A stretch of DNA of 64,000 nt from Adhaeribacter swui (GTDB lineage Bacteria > Bacteroidota > Bacteroidia > Cytophagales > Hymenobacteraceae), in contig NZ_CP055156.1 of assembly GCF_014217805.1 (NCBI RefSeq), positions 992,001 through 1,056,000 on the forward strand, in the 5' to 3' direction. A program made the position numbers and the translations under genes. Numbering within the stretch: the stretch's first letter is position 1; every line of letters starts with the position of its first letter. This document shows positions 44,426 to 54,069 of the stretch, piece by piece. The notes under the pieces were generated by a model. The model made no database searches, was not told the origin of the DNA, and was given only the letters and a program-made list of their open reading frames with translations.

Positions 44426-45631
44426 TTAATCTTCGTAGTACACGCTTTTTAAAGCATTGGCCGTAAACGTGTTGCTGGTTTCGGCGTCGGCGTTCAGGGT
44501 TGCGTCTTGGCCGTACACATGAATGCCGTAGCCGCCACTGTGGCTGATGCTGGATTGGGTAATGGTTAAATTAGCGGCATCGGTACCAAAAAGCGCAATG
44601 CTTGATTTTACTCCGCTGAGTAAGCTGTTGGCACCGGCATAACTAATTTGCACTTGTTTCATTACGTTAGCCGGGTTGTGGGTATAGAAAAGAATGCCGT
44701 TCCAAGAAGCTCCGGTTTTAATAACTCCGGTAAACGTAATCTTCTTTTCGGGAGTACCCACGGCATTTAGGTAACCATCTTCTACGTCGATCATCTGGTT
44801 TTCAACTACTTCAATGGTAATGCCGGGGCTCAACTTCCAGCCGGTTTGGGCAGTAACCCGGCCCAGGAAACGATAAGGGGTTTTATCGGTAAAGGCGGGC
44901 CATACTACTTCGCCGGTGCCGGTAATCGACGAGCTGGTTACTTCAATAATATCGCGGCCATTGTTGCCGGTGAAAGCAGTTGCCCCATCTAATTTCGGGA
45001 TGTTTTGCACGGCGGTTAAAAGCGGCGCTTCCAGGTTATCTTTAAAGGTATTAGCGGCGAAAGAATTTAAAATGCTGTGCTCGGCGAGGTGCAAACCATA
45101 ACCACCACTTTGCATGATAAGCGTATTTTTTACCGCTACTTTGGCTTCTTTAAACACCGATAAAGCGGCTTTTTGATTGAACAAAGTAGGATAGCTGCCC
45201 GCGTATTTAATTTCGGTGTGGGAGAATTCGTTGGCCTGGCTGTTCGAAAAAACCGTAATGCCTTTCCAGAACCCGCGGTGGGCACCTTCGCCGGTGAAAA
45301 CAATTTTATTGGTGGGCTCGCCTTTGGCAATTAAAATACCGCCGGCTTCTTCTACGCTTAAACCGGTGTTTTCGGCAAAGGCAATTACTACGCCGGGTTT
45401 AATAGTCAACTCGGCCATTACCCGCACATCTTGTTTCACGAAGTAGTCGGCTACCTGCGGATCGGTGTTGCGGTCTTCCAACACGGTTTTAACTTTAATG
45501 TCTTCCAAAACTATTGCTTCGGTGTTGGGCTTATTAGGGGTAGGTTGGGCTGCTTCGTCGTCTTCTTTACAAGAGCTCAGTAATAAGGCAATAGGTAATA
45601 CGTACCAGGATAATTTTTTAAAATTTTTCAT
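44426..45631 (-). CDS. Lipoprotein with right-handed beta-helix-like repeats
   Basis: This 401-residue protein has a lipoprotein signal (LPIALLLSSC, then an acidic KEDDEAAQ linker). The mature part has turn-rich repeats with stacked-helix character: ISYAGANSLLSG, ITQSSISHSGGYGIHVYG, MQSGGYGLHLAEHSI and VKFTGE-like strands, resembling parallel beta-helix surface proteins. Two halves look duplicated (an IVIAFAENTGLSV-like unit and a PGITIEVVENQMIDV-like unit). It is probably surface-exposed; binding or lyase activity cannot be inferred. It ends 133 bp before the small exported gene. Confidence 0.8.
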   Translation of the reverse strand: MKNFKKLSWYVLPIALLLSSCKEDDEAAQPTPNKPNTEAIVLEDIKVKTVLEDRNTDPQVADYFVKQDVRVMAELTIKPGVVIAFAENTGLSVEEAGGILIAKGEPTNKIVFTGEGAHRGFWKGITVFSNSQANEFSHTEIKYAGSYPTLFNQKAALSVFKEAKVAVKNTLIMQSGGYGLHLAEHSILNSFAANTFKDNLEAPLLTAVQNIPKLDGATAFTGNNGRDIIEVTSSSITGTGEVVWPAFTDKTPYRFLGRVTAQTGWKLSPGITIEVVENQMIDVEDGYLNAVGTPEKKITFTGVIKTGASWNGILFYTHNPANVMKQVQISYAGANSLLSGVKSSIALFGTDAANLTITQSSISHSGGYGIHVYGQDATLNADAETSNTFTANALKSVYYED

Positions 45632-45820
45632 TTTTAAGGTTAGGATAGATAAGGTTTATTTAAGACTGGTTTATGATTCTGGATAAGCTATTCGTTTCAT
45701 CGTCAGGACAAAGGTGCGGCAAGAGGCCGGCATTAATCTTGGTAAAAGCCAAGATTTACTTCGGGTGTTTTTTAAAAGAGAATTTGCAAAAGGCTTTATT
45801 TCAGATAAATAAGATTGGAT

Positions 45821-46372
45821 TTAAAAGCGCACATATTGTTGTTGCAATTGCGCCGCAATGCCTTTTTTCACCGCCCGCCGGGCTAAAATTTTAAAAAAAG
45901 CGCCTAAAACCGACAACAATCCAGGCAACCGGGTTTCGCCCAATGAAAGAACGTAAGCCAGGTTTAACAAGCCTTTGGGCATGCCTTTGGCGTTGGTTTT
46001 ACCATCGCGGGCTAAGCCGTAATTAATCTGGAGCAATTGTTCAAACCCGGGGTTACCTGGCTCAATGCGGCACAAAAAACGACAAGGCTCCGGGCTTTGG
46101 TTAAAAAAGCGGTGCAAGGTATTGGCTTCAGCTACTGCGGATTGGCCGGATTGTAAGCGTACCACGTCTTTCTGGCATTGAATGCTGAGTTCGCCGGCTA
46201 CGCACGCAAATGTTTCGCGGTAGCTGTTGTGGTAGTGCAGCGGCACGCCGCCGCCGGGTGCTAATTTTACTTCTACCAAGGTGTAAGCGCCCCTGGTTTC
46301 GGCCGAGGTTTTTAAAAAAGTAACTTCGTCTTTAATTAAAGGATTGGTAATGGTTCGGGTTAAAGTTTGCAT
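45821..46372 (-). CDS. Cupin domain protein
   Basis: This 183-residue cytosolic protein has a single double-stranded beta-helix domain at about 25-110: VEVKLAPGGGVPLHYHNSYRETFACVAGELS (cupin motif 1, with His and Glu ligands) and LHRFFNQSPEPCRF (motif 2). A hydrophobic C-terminal part (LLSVLGAFFKILARR) follows. It is divergent from an AraC regulator, from which it is separated by 134 bp, and is the likely target of that regulator. Function unknown. Confidence 0.85.
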   Translation of the reverse strand: MQTLTRTITNPLIKDEVTFLKTSAETRGAYTLVEVKLAPGGGVPLHYHNSYRETFACVAGELSIQCQKDVVRLQSGQSAVAEANTLHRFFNQSPEPCRFLCRIEPGNPGFEQLLQINYGLARDGKTNAKGMPKGLLNLAYVLSLGETRLPGLLSVLGAFFKILARRAVKKGIAAQLQQQYVRF

Positions 46373-46395
46373 GGGATTGATTCTGCTGGGGCTAA

Positions 46396-46427
46396 TTGTT
46401 AATTATTTTTTTACCGTGTTATTTTTG
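46396..46427 (+). promoter_or_regulatory. Promoter of the AraC gene
   Basis: TTG (46396-46398), 21 bases, then TATTTTTG (46420-46427) fit the -33/-7 Bacteroidota pattern. It lies 80 bp before the ATG, upstream of the direct repeats. Confidence 0.6.
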
Positions 46428-46471
46428 TTTATTTTTAAGCAAAACTAACTGGTACAGAAGCACTAGCGGGA

Positions 46472-46507
46472 ACGCAAAAAGGATTAAGACCTACGCAAAA
46501 AGGATTA
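46472..46507 (+). promoter_or_regulatory. Tandem direct repeat, probable AraC operator
   Basis: The 15-mer acgcaaaaaggatta occurs exactly twice, at 46472-46486 and 46493-46507, with a 21-bp period (two helical turns). AraC-type proteins bind direct repeats at such spacing. The second copy ends on the A of the start codon, so bound protein would block its own transcription. Confidence 0.75.
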
Positions 46508-47508
46508 TGGCTTTTATTATTAATCAAAGCGATGTTTTCGACTTTGAGGTATTGACTCCTCTGACAAAAAAAGATTTACCTCTTGCCCCAAGCGCTTCGG
46601 GCACGCTGGATGTACATTATCATCATAAAAAAGCCGGAGCGGTGCAGGTAAAGTCGGTGGTGTTGCCGCACATGCATATCATGCACATGGCCTGGAACAC
46701 GGGCAGCGAAAACGTAGTATTATGCGATAGTACGCCTGCCGATAATATTAATGTTTGCTTTGTGCTGGGCGGGCACATGCATTCTTCATTCCAGGGTATT
46801 ACACACGATTTAGACATGCAGCCCTGGCGCCATAATTTGCTGTATATTCCGGAGGCGGGTAATACCAACCAGATTAAAGCCAACCAAAACCTGTCGCTGC
46901 TGCACATTACCGTCCAGAAAGATTATTTTATGGCAACGGTGGGGCAGGAAGATGCCTGGAGCGAACAAGCCATTACGAACCTGGAAAGACACCGGCCTTT
47001 TACGGGCCTGGCGGCTCCCTTAATGGCTACGCCCTACATGCAGCAAATCGTTCAGGCAATAAACACTAGTCCCGAAACCGGGGCCATGCGCAATCTGCTA
47101 CTGCAATCCAGAGTGTTAGAATTGTTGGCGCTGGAGATTGAACAATTTAAAATAACCGGTACCCCGGAACCCAGCGTACGCCCCGACGAAGCCGAGAAGT
47201 TGTATCAGTTAAAAGCTTACCTGGATTTGAATTACCTAACCGACCATAGCCTCACGCAACTTAGCCGTTTGTGCTTGTTAAATGAGTTTAAACTAAAGAA
47301 AGGCTTTAAGCTACTGTTTGGCAAAAGCGTGTTTAACTACCTAAAAGAGCTCCGGATGGAGCACGCCAGCCTGTTATTGCGCAACACGGCTACTTCCGTG
47401 GACGAAGTGGCATTTACTTTGGGCTACGAACACGGGCATCATTTTTCCGTGGCGTTTAAAAAGCATTTCGGCGTTAGCCCATCGCAACACCTCCGCAAGA
47501 AATTTTGA
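46507..47508 (+). CDS. AraC family transcriptional regulator (PchR/YbtA-like architecture)
   Basis: Starting at ATG 46507 the protein has 333 residues. An open frame extends 37 codons upstream but covers the operator and has no coding character. The N-terminal half is a sensor region (LDVHYHHKKAGAVQVKSV, VNVCFVLGGHMH-like). The C-terminal 100 residues hold two HTH motifs (LTQLSRLCLLNEFKLKKGF, SVDEVAFTLGYEHGHHFSVAF) and end in FGVSPSQHLRKKF. It probably controls the divergent cupin gene and itself through the 15-bp direct repeats. Confidence 0.9.
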   Translation: MAFIINQSDVFDFEVLTPLTKKDLPLAPSASGTLDVHYHHKKAGAVQVKSVVLPHMHIMHMAWNTGSENVVLCDSTPADNINVCFVLGGHMHSSFQGITHDLDMQPWRHNLLYIPEAGNTNQIKANQNLSLLHITVQKDYFMATVGQEDAWSEQAITNLERHRPFTGLAAPLMATPYMQQIVQAINTSPETGAMRNLLLQSRVLELLALEIEQFKITGTPEPSVRPDEAEKLYQLKAYLDLNYLTDHSLTQLSRLCLLNEFKLKKGFKLLFGKSVFNYLKELRMEHASLLLRNTATSVDEVAFTLGYEHGHHFSVAFKKHFGVSPSQHLRKKF

Positions 47509-47513
47509 AAATT

Positions 47514-49985
47514 TTAATTTTTCACAAGTCGCTCTACTAATTTCAACTGATCGCCTAGAATGGAAACTACATAAATCCCATTGGGGGCTTGCGTTAAATC
47601 CAACGGAATATTATTGCGGCCCGGCAGCGCGGCAAAGGTTTGCGTGCGAATGATTTGGCCGGTTACCTCCCGAACCACCAGGGTCAGTTCTTTAGCTACA
47701 GGTAAGGTTACCTCCAGGTTAAAATTACCGGAGCTTGGATTAGGATACGCCCGACTCGTAACCTGACTGATAACGGGGCTTTCTACTGAAACAATTTTAC
47801 TGGTGGTAATTTGTTTACTTAAACTTACTTGCTTTAAGCGGTAATAATTTACGCCGCCCACCAGGTGCTCGTCCAGGAAAGAATAACTTAAAAGTTGGTT
47901 GCTGTTACCGGCACCCGCCACTTTCCCGATTGTCTCGAAGGTAGTGCCATTCGTGCTCCGCTCCACTAAAAAGTAATCGTTTTGGTGTTCGGCGGCTGTT
48001 TGCCAAGTTACCAGTGTGCCGTTTTTAGTGAGTTGCGCTTTAAAATTAATCAACTCTACAGGTAAAACCACAATGGTAATGTTCTGTCGAAAAGCCGGGT
48101 TAGGATTTAATTCATTCGCGTAAGAAGCTACCTCAAACAAATCAATCCAACCATTATTATTTGAATCGTGGTAGTGAATATTACCAGAATCCAGGTAATT
48201 AGGTAGGCCGTCCTGATCATCGTCCTGCAGCCAAGCCGGAATATGATTCGGGTCCAGATTTAAGATTTCGTAATACTTGCCGGCAGCCGAATTAGTAGCT
48301 TGATTTCCGGCAAAGTTTGCAGCTAAAGCTTTTAAATCATCCAGCGACCGGGTATTGTAATTTAAATCGTAAGCTTCCACAAAGTCCGGTGCCTGGTCAC
48401 TATCGCTGTCCAGGTTTAGGTAATCTGGTATTCCGTTCAGGGTATTGGTTATTACGGGCGTAATTGGCTGTCCATTTTCACTGCAGCCGCACGTGCCATC
48501 ATATTGGTCGTCGATGCCGTCTTTATCGCCATCCGTGCCTTTCGGTAATTTCCGGGCCAAGCCGTTTGGCTGACTTTCTGGCTGACTTTCCAGGTTATCG
48601 CTTAGTCCATCATTATCGGAATCCAGGTCCAGAAAATCAGGCAATCCGTCTTTATCGGTATCGGGCAAGTCTACTCGGGGTATACCACTGTCGAAATCAG
48701 TTTCCCAGCTATCTGTCAAGCCGTTATTGCCAACCGAGCCCGTAGTAAACCTTCCTGCAGCCTCGTTGTAATCATAAAAAGGTTTCCGACCGTTATTTGC
48801 CTCAATGGCATCCGGGATACCATCGCCATCTGAGTCCAGATCCAAGGAGTTGATGATGCCATCCCGATCCTGGTCGAAGAAGTCGTTTACGCCGGTTATA
48901 CTGTTGTACGTGGCCGGTTTGTAACTCGGGTCGCGGTAATCCGGAATACCGTTGCCGTTATCATCGCCCATGGCATTTATATTATGGGTTTCTACTAAAT
49001 CCGGAATACCATCATTATCATCGTCCCAATCATAGGAATCTACGATGCCATCAAGGTCATTATCGCCATCGATATTGGCGGTGGTGGTGGCGGTAGTTTT
49101 AGATAAGGTATAATTAGCGGCTGCATTACCGCCAATGGTAATTCCGCTTACAGTAATATTTTTGTTGATGCCCGGGTTTTTATCGTCGTATACAGATGAA
49201 TTATAGTATAATAATAATACATCGCCGTAAATTGTATTGGCTGTTAACACCACAAAAGCCTCCGCAGTACCATCGTACACCTTGGGTAGCCCGATAGCTG
49301 TAATGGTTAACGGTCTTTTGTTAATGGTTAAAGTTACTGGAGTACGAACAGCACTGGCGCAACCCGAGCTATTACGCGCCTCGGCATAATACGTGTAAGT
49401 CCCGGCTGTTATCGCCGGGGAGGTAAAGGTGGTTCCGGTGGCAATCGGTTCACCACCCGTAGGCACATCATACCAAGCCAAGGTTTGATCACTTCCTGCA
49501 CTGGCCGAAAGAGTGGGATTGGCAGACCCGTAAGTGGTAGATTGATCGCCGCCACTGGTTGGGGCACCCGGAAGCGCATTAACAGTAAACGAATTTGAAG
49601 AAAATGCAGTTGCCCCACTACCATTGGTTAATTTTACGCCTATATACCTTCCACTGCCTGCAGAAGCACTTGGTAAAAAGAAACTGCCCGAGCCCGCATG
49701 GGTTGAATTGGACGTGCCTATAGTTCCTAAATCTTCTAATACGGTGGCGTTTGCTGATTTTCCATTATAAACACTAACGGTGTAAGTTTTATTGCCATTT
49801 GCAGCAGAGGCAATGTTTACGGTTACCTTACCGCCAACGCAAAATGGTCCTCCAGGAGTAAACGTAACTGTTTGCGCTTTTGCAAACGAAGTAATTAATA
49901 TGAAAATACTTACGATTGAAAAGCTTTTATAAGAGCCCCAAAAATGTAGCAACAATTGACAATAAGCAGTAAAAGTAGTTCTCAT
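47514..49985 (-). CDS. T9SS-exported surface protein with MBG/YDG-type domain and TSP3-like calcium repeats
   Basis: This 823-residue protein has a signal peptide to about FAKAQ. Ig-like/adhesin regions include an MBG-type domain (RPLTITAIGLPKVYDGTA, about residues 225-310). A run of Asp-rich thrombospondin type 3 repeats (about 310-590) has DNDLDGIVDSYDWDDDNDG, DLDSDGDGIPDAIE and DTDKDGLPDFLDLDSDNDG. A Gly/Ser-type domain follows, then a C-terminal type IX sorting domain (RAYPNPSSGNFNLEV...NGIYVVSILGD). It is secreted and anchored by the T9SS, which itself lies outside the window. It ends 5 bp from the AraC stop, with no hairpin between. Confidence 0.9.
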   Translation of the reverse strand: MRTTFTAYCQLLLHFWGSYKSFSIVSIFILITSFAKAQTVTFTPGGPFCVGGKVTVNIASAANGNKTYTVSVYNGKSANATVLEDLGTIGTSNSTHAGSGSFFLPSASAGSGRYIGVKLTNGSGATAFSSNSFTVNALPGAPTSGGDQSTTYGSANPTLSASAGSDQTLAWYDVPTGGEPIATGTTFTSPAITAGTYTYYAEARNSSGCASAVRTPVTLTINKRPLTITAIGLPKVYDGTAEAFVVLTANTIYGDVLLLYYNSSVYDDKNPGINKNITVSGITIGGNAAANYTLSKTTATTTANIDGDNDLDGIVDSYDWDDDNDGIPDLVETHNINAMGDDNGNGIPDYRDPSYKPATYNSITGVNDFFDQDRDGIINSLDLDSDGDGIPDAIEANNGRKPFYDYNEAAGRFTTGSVGNNGLTDSWETDFDSGIPRVDLPDTDKDGLPDFLDLDSDNDGLSDNLESQPESQPNGLARKLPKGTDGDKDGIDDQYDGTCGCSENGQPITPVITNTLNGIPDYLNLDSDSDQAPDFVEAYDLNYNTRSLDDLKALAANFAGNQATNSAAGKYYEILNLDPNHIPAWLQDDDQDGLPNYLDSGNIHYHDSNNNGWIDLFEVASYANELNPNPAFRQNITIVVLPVELINFKAQLTKNGTLVTWQTAAEHQNDYFLVERSTNGTTFETIGKVAGAGNSNQLLSYSFLDEHLVGGVNYYRLKQVSLSKQITTSKIVSVESPVISQVTSRAYPNPSSGNFNLEVTLPVAKELTLVVREVTGQIIRTQTFAALPGRNNIPLDLTQAPNGIYVVSILGDQLKLVERLVKN

Positions 49986-50729
49986 AGAGAAGCATTAGGT
50001 AATATATATGGGCCGCCCCAGTAACACCAACTACAGGCGGGGCAGCGCCCTAAAATTATTTTAGCTTTGAGAATACCATTGGATTATTGAATTAAAGGTT
50101 AGCAGCAAAACCACGCCGAAAAGTTGTAAGGCACAATCTAAATTTTAGCTGTTCGCGGTGTAGTTTCGGACGTGTACGCGCACAATTTAAAATTTTGGGT
50201 AATACTGCTAATCAATAAGTTATACGGTGGTAGATCGCAAAGCCTTCAAATATATATAAACATTAATATATAAAAATGTACATTTCGCCGAACAGCTATT
50301 TTAACCCGCCAGACTAGACCAAATACCAGACGAAAAATTTAGATAAATATTAACTTGCTAATAAAAAATGTAACTCAAAGGAGCTAATTCCTTAGAAAAG
50401 CAGGCGCTACAGATAGCTTGTATAAGCCAGATTAATTGGCAAACTTTTGCAGGAACTCAAACTGGTATACCCTATCAGCCAAAACAAGCCTACGGCAATT
50501 AAAAAATTTAAACAGGCCATGCATCAATCGCGGAAGCAACTTCAAAATAGTTAAAATTTAAAAATTAGGAGAAACCCAGCAGAAGAGATAGAATCTAATA
50601 GCTGTCTATTTTTAAAATTTTATTAACCGAGCAATTTGGCTTTCAACGCATTAATTAAAAATCCTAACATCAAATATCTAATATCTAGTGTCTAGTATCT
50701 AACCCCTTAAATCTACTTTAATGAAGTAG
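49986..50729. other. Gene-free interval with a phrase-like repeat
   Basis: About 740 bp of AT-rich DNA between the T9SS gene and the DUF2798 pseudogene. A run of related words (taacatcaaatatctaatat, tagtgtctagtatctaac) at 50664-50702 resembles the repeats at 2216-2262 and 10901-10945. Nothing else is recognised. Confidence 0.45.
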
Positions 50730-50927
50730 AAATGGGCTTTTACTTTTATCATGGGCTTGATTTCTACCGGCCTGGTTTCTTTCGCTATTATTGCTATTAA
50801 TAAAGGGTTTACCTTAAATTTTCAATAGGTCTGGTTTAAATCCTGGTTAATGGGTTACTTTGTAATTATTCCGGCAATATTAAAAATTGGCCCGCGGGTA
50901 CAATGGCTGGTAAACAAAACAGTTTAA
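50730..50927 (+). pseudogene. DUF2798 pseudogene
   Basis: In one frame the translation is KWAFTFIMGLISTGLVSF, AIIAINKGFTLNFQ, a TAG stop (50826-50828), then VWFKSWLMGYFVIIPAILKI and GPRVQWLVNK before TAA (50925). The two hydrophobic helices and the SWL...IIPAIL...VQWLVNK order match DUF2798 membrane proteins, which are about 75 residues. The upstream start is lost: the frame opens after a TAG at 50727. An internal stop and missing ATG make it non-functional unless the stop is suppressed. Confidence 0.7.
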
Positions 50928-50958
50928 GCAGTGTTCTTGGGGGTACCAAGCAAATTAT

Positions 50959-52209
50959 ATGAAAAGAGTAGTAATAACAGGTATGGGCGCCATAACGCCT
51001 TTAGGTAATACGGTAACCGAATTTTGGCAAAATATAGCAGCCGGTAAAAGTGGCGCCGGTCCCATTACTAAATTTGATGCCAGCAAGTTTAAAACGCAGT
51101 TTGGCTGCGAAGTAAAAAACTTCCATCCGGAAGAATTTCTGGATAAAAAAGAAATCCGGAAGTACGATTTGTTTACCCAATATGCCATTGCCGCCAGCGA
51201 CCAGGCCATTCAGGATGCCGGCCTGGATTTTTTAAAAATTCCGGAAGCCGAACGGTTTGAAGTAGGCGTAATCTGGGGTACCGGGAACGGAGGCATTGGC
51301 ACTTTCGAAGAACAACTACGGGAGTTTCATAGCGGCGATGGTACCCCGCGGTTTAACCCGTTCTTCATCCCCAAAATGATTGTGGACATCGCGGCCGGGG
51401 TTATTTCTATCCGGCACAAATTGTATGGCCCTAATTATTGTACGGTTTCGGCCTGTGCTTCGTCTAATACAGCCATTATCAGTGCTTTTGATACTATCCG
51501 GATGGGCAAGGCCCGCATTATGGTAGCCGGTGGCTCCGAGGCGGCCATTACCGAGTCGTCGGTAGGTGGTTTTAGTGCGGCGCAAGCTTTATCGAAACGC
51601 AACGATCAGCCCGACACTGCTTCCCGGCCTTTTGATCAGTCGCGTGACGGTTTTGTGATGGGCGAAGGTGCGGGCGCTTTAATTTTAGAAGAATTAGAAC
51701 ACGCCCAAAACAGAGGCGCCCGCATTTACGCCGAAATGGTAGGAGGTGGCATGGCTGGCGATGCTTACCATTTAACCGGTACTTCATCAAATGGATTAGG
51801 AGCAGCTTTGGGCATGGAAAAAGCGTTAAAGGACGCGCAAATAGTGCCCGACCAAATAGATTACATAAACGCGCATGCTACCTCTACCGGTATCGGCGAC
51901 TTAAGCGAACTAAACGGGATTAAAAAAGTTTTTGGTACCAAACCCGTAACCCTTAGCGCTACCAAATCCATGACGGGGCACTTGCTGGGAGCCGCCGGGG
52001 CCATCGAAAGCATTATCAGCATTATGGCGGTAAAGGAAGATCTGATCCCCCCTACCATTAACACCGAAAACCTGGATCCGGAAATTCCGGAAGGCCTGGA
52101 AATTGTTCTGGGTAAAGCTATTACTAAACCACTAAATTATGTTTTAAATAATACGTTTGGTTTTGGCGGCCATACGGCCAGTTCTATTTTTAAAAAATAT
52201 ACCAATTAG
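50959..52209 (+). CDS. fabF: Beta-ketoacyl-ACP synthase II
   Basis: This 416-residue condensing enzyme has the full catalytic set: Cys166 in the elbow VSACASSNTA, His in NAHATSTGIGD and His in TGHLLGAAGAIESI, plus FGFGGH-type C-terminal glycines. It adds malonyl-ACP to acyl-ACP in fatty-acid elongation in the cytoplasm. It is not in a fab cluster here, so it may be an accessory copy or serve a specialised lipid; a housekeeping role cannot be excluded. A terminator-like hairpin follows. Confidence 0.95.
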   Translation: MKRVVITGMGAITPLGNTVTEFWQNIAAGKSGAGPITKFDASKFKTQFGCEVKNFHPEEFLDKKEIRKYDLFTQYAIAASDQAIQDAGLDFLKIPEAERFEVGVIWGTGNGGIGTFEEQLREFHSGDGTPRFNPFFIPKMIVDIAAGVISIRHKLYGPNYCTVSACASSNTAIISAFDTIRMGKARIMVAGGSEAAITESSVGGFSAAQALSKRNDQPDTASRPFDQSRDGFVMGEGAGALILEELEHAQNRGARIYAEMVGGGMAGDAYHLTGTSSNGLGAALGMEKALKDAQIVPDQIDYINAHATSTGIGDLSELNGIKKVFGTKPVTLSATKSMTGHLLGAAGAIESIISIMAVKEDLIPPTINTENLDPEIPEGLEIVLGKAITKPLNYVLNNTFGFGGHTASSIFKKYTN

Positions 52210-52239
52210 TTTTATTGACACTAAGGCAAATTTGGATTT

Positions 52240-52266
52240 GGGAGATGGTAGTACCATCTCCCATTC
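52240..52266. terminator. Terminator between convergent genes
   Basis: The sequence gggagatggta (52240-52250) pairs with taccatctccc (52252-52262), followed by a T-rich stretch, 31 bp after the fabF stop. Confidence 0.7.
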
Positions 52267-52452
52267 TTTTACTAAGTTGAATTAGCCAATACAAATTAAG
52301 TTTCCTTTGGAGCCTTGATAAGCTCTTCAGAATTACCTTTTATCCAAATCAATACAACATTAGAGGCATACGCTTTCATATCCATCAAGTGCCTACAGAT
52401 ACACGCCTGTTTATTTTATCTAGCGAAAATAAACAATAGCGAAAACAGCAAT

Positions 52453-54069
52453 CTAATCATTCTCAATTTGTTGACGCAACTTTTCTTCTTCCAGGTCTAG
52501 TAAAGCTAAATGCTTGCGTACTACTACTTCGTCTACTTCGGCTTTTCGGTTAATTTGGTGCAGTAACTGGCGCTCATGCGTTAGCAAACTGGTCATTACT
52601 TTGCGGTAAGTTTCTACGTTATCATCAGCCCATTTTTCGCCGGTTTCCGGCTTATTAAAATGGTCCAGAAAAGTAAGGTCACTTTGTAAACGCAGCTTCA
52701 GGCTTTTAATTAATTCGTTGGTATTTACCTCGGTGGCGTATTTCTCCTGGATTAAAGATAAAGCCGCATCTTTTAATTTTTTACGCACTCTTAAATCTTG
52801 TTCGGGCAAAGATAAAGGGTAATCCATTTCCTGCGGATGTAGCCAGCGAATGACAAGGGGTAAGGTTAAACCTTGAAATACCAGCGTAACCAGAATTACC
52901 GTAAAAGTGATAAACAAAATAAGGTTACGTTGCGGAAAAGCCTGGCCGTTACTTAATAGCAGCGGAATAGAAAGGGCCGAAGCCAGTGAAACCACCCCCC
53001 GCATACCCGCCCAGCCCACAATAAAAGGTTGCCGCCAACCGGGCTTACTATCGGCAGTGGTAATAAAGCGGCTGATAAATACCGTAAAAAGCGAAGCACC
53101 TAAAACGCACAAAAGCCGGGTAATAATAACTACCAGCGAAATAAGTAAACCGTAGGTAATGGCATTGCTTAAGGTAATGTGGTCGCCGAGCTGTTGTACA
53201 ATTAAAGGCAATTCCAGGCCAATAAGCATAAACACAAAGCCATTCAGGGCAAAACCTACCGTGGCCCACACATTGGCGCCTCTAATCCGGCTCAAGTGGC
53301 TCAGCAGCCGGTGACTGTGGTTCGACAAAAATAAACCGCCGCTTACTACCGCTAGTACTCCCGAAAAATGAAACCTTTCAGCGGTGATGTACATGAAATA
53401 AGGAGCGATAAAAGTAAGCACGGTATCCATGCTGGGCGTAGTGGGCAACCACCTATGAATGGCATAAAATACCAAAGCCACGCCCAAACCCGTAAGCGTG
53501 CCCATAATAATTACCACAAAAAAACTGGTAACAGCTTCGTGCAAAACAAAACTACCCGAAACTACTGCGGTTAAAGCAAACCGGAAAATAATTAAGCTCG
53601 ACGCATCATTGAGCAAACTTTCGCCTTCCAAGATGGAAACAACGCGCTTTGGCACCTCCACATCTTTTAAAACCGAGGTAGCCGAAACCGCATCGGGTGG
53701 CGAAATTATGGCTCCCAGCAAGAAACCTAAAGCCAAAGTAAAACCCGGAATAAGTGCCTGCGAAATAAAAGCAATAACGGTAGCAGTGAGAATTACCACC
53801 AAAAAAGCAAAGGAACCAATTACCCGGCGCCATTTCCAGAATTCCTTCCATGACGTGTTCCAGGCGGCTTCGTATAGGAGGGGTGGTAAGAATATCAGGA
53901 ATATCAGCTCCGGATTAATTTCAATACCCGGTAGCCCCGGAATAAAGCTTAGCAGTAATCCGCCCAAAACCAAAATAATCGGGTACGACACTTTTAACCG
54001 CCGGGCCAGCATTACCAAAAATAAAATAACCAGCAACAGCGCGAGGTAAAAGAACAGGGTATTTTGCAT
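52453..54069 (-). CDS. Na+/H+ antiporter, CPA1/NhaP family
   Basis: This 538-residue inner-membrane protein has about 12 hydrophobic segments and the CPA1 signatures LLGAIISPPDAVSATSVL and ILEGESLLNDASSLIIF (the ND pair that binds cations), followed by GWAGMRGVVSLASAL. A charged cytosolic C-terminal tail of about 140 residues (with a TGEKWADDNVETYRKVM-type helix region) may be regulatory. It extrudes Na+ (or K+) in exchange for protons. It is monocistronic and converges on fabF. Confidence 0.93.
   Translation of the reverse strand: MQNTLFFYLALLLVILFLVMLARRLKVSYPIILVLGGLLLSFIPGLPGIEINPELIFLIFLPPLLYEAAWNTSWKEFWKWRRVIGSFAFLVVILTATVIAFISQALIPGFTLALGFLLGAIISPPDAVSATSVLKDVEVPKRVVSILEGESLLNDASSLIIFRFALTAVVSGSFVLHEAVTSFFVVIIMGTLTGLGVALVFYAIHRWLPTTPSMDTVLTFIAPYFMYITAERFHFSGVLAVVSGGLFLSNHSHRLLSHLSRIRGANVWATVGFALNGFVFMLIGLELPLIVQQLGDHITLSNAITYGLLISLVVIITRLLCVLGASLFTVFISRFITTADSKPGWRQPFIVGWAGMRGVVSLASALSIPLLLSNGQAFPQRNLILFITFTVILVTLVFQGLTLPLVIRWLHPQEMDYPLSLPEQDLRVRKKLKDAALSLIQEKYATEVNTNELIKSLKLRLQSDLTFLDHFNKPETGEKWADDNVETYRKVMTSLLTHERQLLHQINRKAEVDEVVVRKHLALLDLEEEKLRQQIEND

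Noticed and set aside
46396-46506. 37-codon N-terminal extension of the third AraC regulator
   Set aside because: It would translate through the promoter and the direct-repeat operator, and the sequence lacks coding character.
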